This document shows positions 7,588-9,102 of a stretch of 9,102 bases of DNA, piece by piece. The translations under genes were made by a program, and so were the position numbers. The notes under the pieces were generated by a model, which did no database searches, was not told the origin of the DNA, and saw only the letters and a list, made by a program, of their open reading frames with translations. How positions within the stretch are numbered: position 1 is the stretch's first letter; every line of letters begins with the position of its first letter. Source of the DNA: JBBCJT01 sp037190665 (GTDB lineage: Bacteria; Pseudomonadota; Alphaproteobacteria; Acetobacterales; Acetobacteraceae); assembly GCA_037190665.1 (NCBI GenBank), contig JBBCJT010000090.1, forward strand, positions 1 to 9,102. Reading direction: 5' to 3'.

Positions 7588-7598
7588 CCGCCCGCGTA
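7565..7598 (+). terminator. Stem-loop between the aminopeptidase and marR genes (possible terminator)
   Basis: CGCGGGTGG at 7567-7575 pairs with CCGCCCGCG at 7588-7596 around a 12-nt loop, with one G-U pair. The stem extends outward by a G-U and a U-A pair, 11 pairs in all. It lies 48 bp after the aminopeptidase stop and would be very stable in RNA. No U-run follows, so termination would be weak or Rho-assisted. It also covers a possible marR promoter and could instead be an operator. Confidence 0.35.
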
Positions 7599-7658
7599 CG
7601 AGGAGAGCCCTGCCGGGGGACCGCCGGCTGGAATCTGGCCTGGGAAAGGATTTTTAGA

Positions 7659-8063
7659 ATGGCTTCTGCTGCATTTACCGCCGATCAGCTTGTCGGAATG
7701 TTGCGCGACACCACCGTAGCCCTGGTGCGGCGTGACGGCCCCGACCTGTCGGCGCGGCAATTGGGTGTATTCCTCACCTGCTACCTGCATGACGGCCCGC
7801 ACACGGTGCGCGGCCTGGCTGCGGAGCTGAATGTCTCCAAGCCCGCAATTACCCGCGCACTGGACCGGCTCGGCGAATTCGACCTCGCGCGCCGCAAGGT
7901 GGACCCGATGGACCGGCGCAGCGTGCTGGTGCAGCGGACGCTGAAGGGCTCGGCCTTCCTGCGCGACCTGCGCGGGATCATGACCGAGGCGCAGGCCACG
8001 GCGAAGAAGGCGGTAACCGCCCCCGCCAACGACCTGCCGGCGCGCCGCGTCGCGAACGGCTGA
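7659..8063 (+). CDS. MarR-family winged-helix transcriptional regulator
   Basis: Small DNA-binding regulator of 134 residues, slightly shorter than most MarR proteins (about 140-150). The N-terminal helix is about residues 7-25. The helix-turn-helix lies at about 49-71 (TVRGLAAELNVSKPAITRAL), and the wing at about 78-92 carries DPMDRRS, the D-x-x-D-R-R signature of MarR wings. Only about 40 residues follow, so the C-terminal dimerisation helices are short and the tail after about 115 looks disordered. AAAGGA at 7645-7650 sits 8 nt before the ATG. The gene follows the aminopeptidase on the same strand after 142 bp that hold a stem-loop, so it probably has its own promoter. Targets and ligand cannot be read from the sequence; adjacency makes autoregulation or control of nearby peptide genes possible. 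Confidence 0.82.
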   Translation: MASAAFTADQLVGMLRDTTVALVRRDGPDLSARQLGVFLTCYLHDGPHTVRGLAAELNVSKPAITRALDRLGEFDLARRKVDPMDRRSVLVQRTLKGSAFLRDLRGIMTEAQATAKKAVTAPANDLPARRVANG

Positions 8064-8071
8064 ACGGCTCC

Positions 8072-8479
8072 TCAGGCTCGCGCGGCGATGAAGGCGATCC
8101 AGTCGCCGCGCGGGCTGAGACACTGTTCCGTCCCTGCATGGAGCGAGAGCGCCCCGCGCTTCCACAAGGCAGCGAAGTCGCGGGGACTGCGAAGCGCGAG
8201 CGCGACCGTTCTCTCGAACACCCGGTCGCGCACCTTCGGGTAGAGAAACCCGAACCACGCGATACAGAAACCGACGATCACCACCGCGCCGAGCCACCAG
8301 CCCACCGCCGATGTCGCGCCAAGCGACAACGCGAGCCCGCCAATGATCGGAATCGCGCTTTCGTAACGGCGGAAGGCGGGGCTGCCCGGGCTGTTCATCA
8401 TGCGGATGTTCACGCCCAGCTTCAGCGTCTCGTCGTCGGCCAGCCGGCGCAGGGTGGCGAAGGCTTCCTGCTCGGTCAT
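8072..8479 (-). CDS. Small two-helix membrane protein of unknown function
   Basis: A 135-residue protein I do not recognise. It has a charged N-terminal stretch (1-40) rich in acidic and arginine residues. Two adjacent hydrophobic segments follow at about 42-58 and 61-80, separated by a short turn with WW at 61-62, which suggests a helical hairpin. A soluble, basic C-terminal half (81-135) contains KVRDRVFERT and ends in DWIAFIAARA. No catalytic motif is apparent. Its ATG overlaps the stop of the upstream ABC ATPase gene (ATGA), and GGAGG at 8487-8491 lies 7 nt before the start, so it is very probably translated with the ATPase. Codon use matches its neighbours. It converges with marR, with 8 bp between the two stop codons. 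A role linked to the peptide transporter is inference. Confidence 0.75.
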   Translation of the reverse strand: MTEQEAFATLRRLADDETLKLGVNIRMMNSPGSPAFRRYESAIPIIGGLALSLGATSAVGWWLGAVVIVGFCIAWFGFLYPKVRDRVFERTVALALRSPRDFAALWKRGALSLHAGTEQCLSPRGDWIAFIAARA

Positions 8480-9102
8480 GCCGCATCCTCCGTTGGCGCA
8501 GGTTCGGCCGCGAGCGCGAAGGCGGCCTGCATCAGCGCGCGCGTATAGGCTTCGCGCGGCGCTGTCATCACCGTCTCGGCCGGCCCCTCCTCGACGATGC
8601 GGCCCGCCTTCATCACCGCGATCCGGTGCGAGACGGCGCGGACCACTTTCAGGTCGTGCGAGATGAACAGGTAGGCGAGGCGGTGGCGCGCCTGCAGCTC
8701 GCGCAGCAGTTCCACGATCTGTGCCTGCACGGACATGTCCAACGCGCTCGTCGGCTCGTCCAGCACGATGAAGCGCGGGCGCAGCACGAGCGCCCGCGCG
8801 ATCGCGATGCGCTGGCGCTGGCCGCCGGAGAATTCGTGCGGATAGCGATCGACCATGTCGGGACGCAGGCCGACCTCCGTCAGCACGCTCGCCACCTTCG
8901 CGGTCCGGTCGGCGCGCGAAAGCTCGGGCTCATGCACCGCGAGCCCCTCGGCGACGATCTCGCCCACGCTCAGACGCGGGCTGAGGCTGCCGTAGGGATC
9001 CTGGAAAACGATCTGCATCTCCGCACGCAGCGGCCGCAAAGCGCGCCGCGACAGGCCCCCGATGTCCCGCCCCTCGAAGCGGATCGTGCCCTCGCTGTGC
9101 TG
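8476..9102 (-). CDS. Peptide ABC transporter ATPase, YejF-like (partial, N-terminus beyond window)
   Basis: Nucleotide-binding domain of a peptide/microcin-type ABC importer that powers uptake across the inner membrane. The frame is open from the right edge to the TGA at 8476-8478, giving 208 residues. Walker A lies outside the window. Numbering from the edge, the visible parts in order are the Q-loop VFQDPYGSLSPR (Gln34), signature FSGGQRQRIAIARAL (91-105), Walker B FIVLDEP (111-117), D-loop SALD and the switch His149 in FISHDLKVVRA. The C-terminus, REAYTRALMQAAFALA, ends like YejF proteins rather than like DppF or OppF, which carry a longer tail. YejF has two ATPase domains in one chain; whether this protein does cannot be seen here. 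It probably continues an operon entering from the right, with permease and binding-protein genes outside the window, and it is coupled by a 4-bp overlap to the small membrane gene. Confidence 0.87.
   Translation of the reverse strand, partial: QHSEGTIRFEGRDIGGLSRRALRPLRAEMQIVFQDPYGSLSPRLSVGEIVAEGLAVHEPELSRADRTAKVASVLTEVGLRPDMVDRYPHEFSGGQRQRIAIARALVLRPRFIVLDEPTSALDMSVQAQIVELLRELQARHRLAYLFISHDLKVVRAVSHRIAVMKAGRIVEEGPAETVMTAPREAYTRALMQAAFALAAEPAPTEDAA
8487..8491 (-). promoter_or_regulatory. Ribosome binding site of the small membrane protein
   Basis: GGAGG, read on the minus strand, lies 7 nt before the ATG at 8479 and within the last codons of the ABC ATPase gene. The strong match and good spacing support real expression of the small gene. 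Confidence 0.7.

Noticed and set aside
7581..8486. Minus-strand open frame of 301 codons through the marR region
   Set aside because: It runs opposite marR and out of frame through the small membrane gene. Its composition is that of a shadow, and it has no better start than the coupled ATG at 8479.
1..9102. CRISPR array, tRNA or rRNA gene, insertion sequence or phage module
   Set aside because: I saw no spaced direct repeats, cloverleaf-like segments, transposase motifs or terminal inverted repeats on reading both strands.

Overview
The window is high-GC bacterial chromosome, densely coding, with third codon positions almost always G or C. The gene families (IclR-controlled hydantoinase/oxoprolinase with an OPT permease, an M17 aminopeptidase with the WNDRARPGRPEGGEA-type C-terminus, a YejF-like peptide ABC ATPase) fit an alphaproteobacterium, perhaps Acetobacteraceae/Rhodospirillales. 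That placement is an impression from protein style, not a search result. No RNA gene, CRISPR array, insertion sequence or phage gene was seen.

Left two thirds, minus strand (5949 down to 1): a three-gene unit reading iclR-type regulator, fused HyuA-HyuB hydantoinase/5-oxoprolinase (1282 aa), then an OPT-family permease cut by the window's left edge. The regulator and the oxoprolinase overlap by 4 bp (ATGA). The permease follows after 52 bp that hold a 6-bp stem-loop and a good ribosome binding site. Ahead of the regulator, overlapping inverted repeats with TTCC/GGAA half-sites lie just downstream of a possible promoter, which looks like an autoregulatory operator.

Middle, plus strand (6110-8063): diverging from that unit is an M17 leucyl aminopeptidase-family gene, followed after 142 bp by a short MarR-family regulator. 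The gap holds a strong stem-loop that could be the aminopeptidase terminator or part of the marR control region.

Right end, minus strand (9102 down to 8072): the last 208 codons of a peptide-type ABC transporter ATPase, most like YejF, overlapping by 4 bp (ATGA) a 135-aa two-helix membrane protein of unknown function. This pair converges on marR with 8 bp between stop codons.

Taken together, the gene content points to peptide and amino-acid-derivative scavenging: two unrelated peptide-type transporters, a cytosolic aminopeptidase, and an ATP-dependent amidohydrolase of the 5-oxoprolinase class. A plausible but unproven reading is uptake of gamma-glutamyl or pyroglutamyl peptides by the OPT permease, removal of residues by the aminopeptidase and ring opening of 5-oxoproline. 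No clearly unprecedented system is visible. The best leads are the operator, the operon logic and the small membrane protein coupled to the ABC ATPase.
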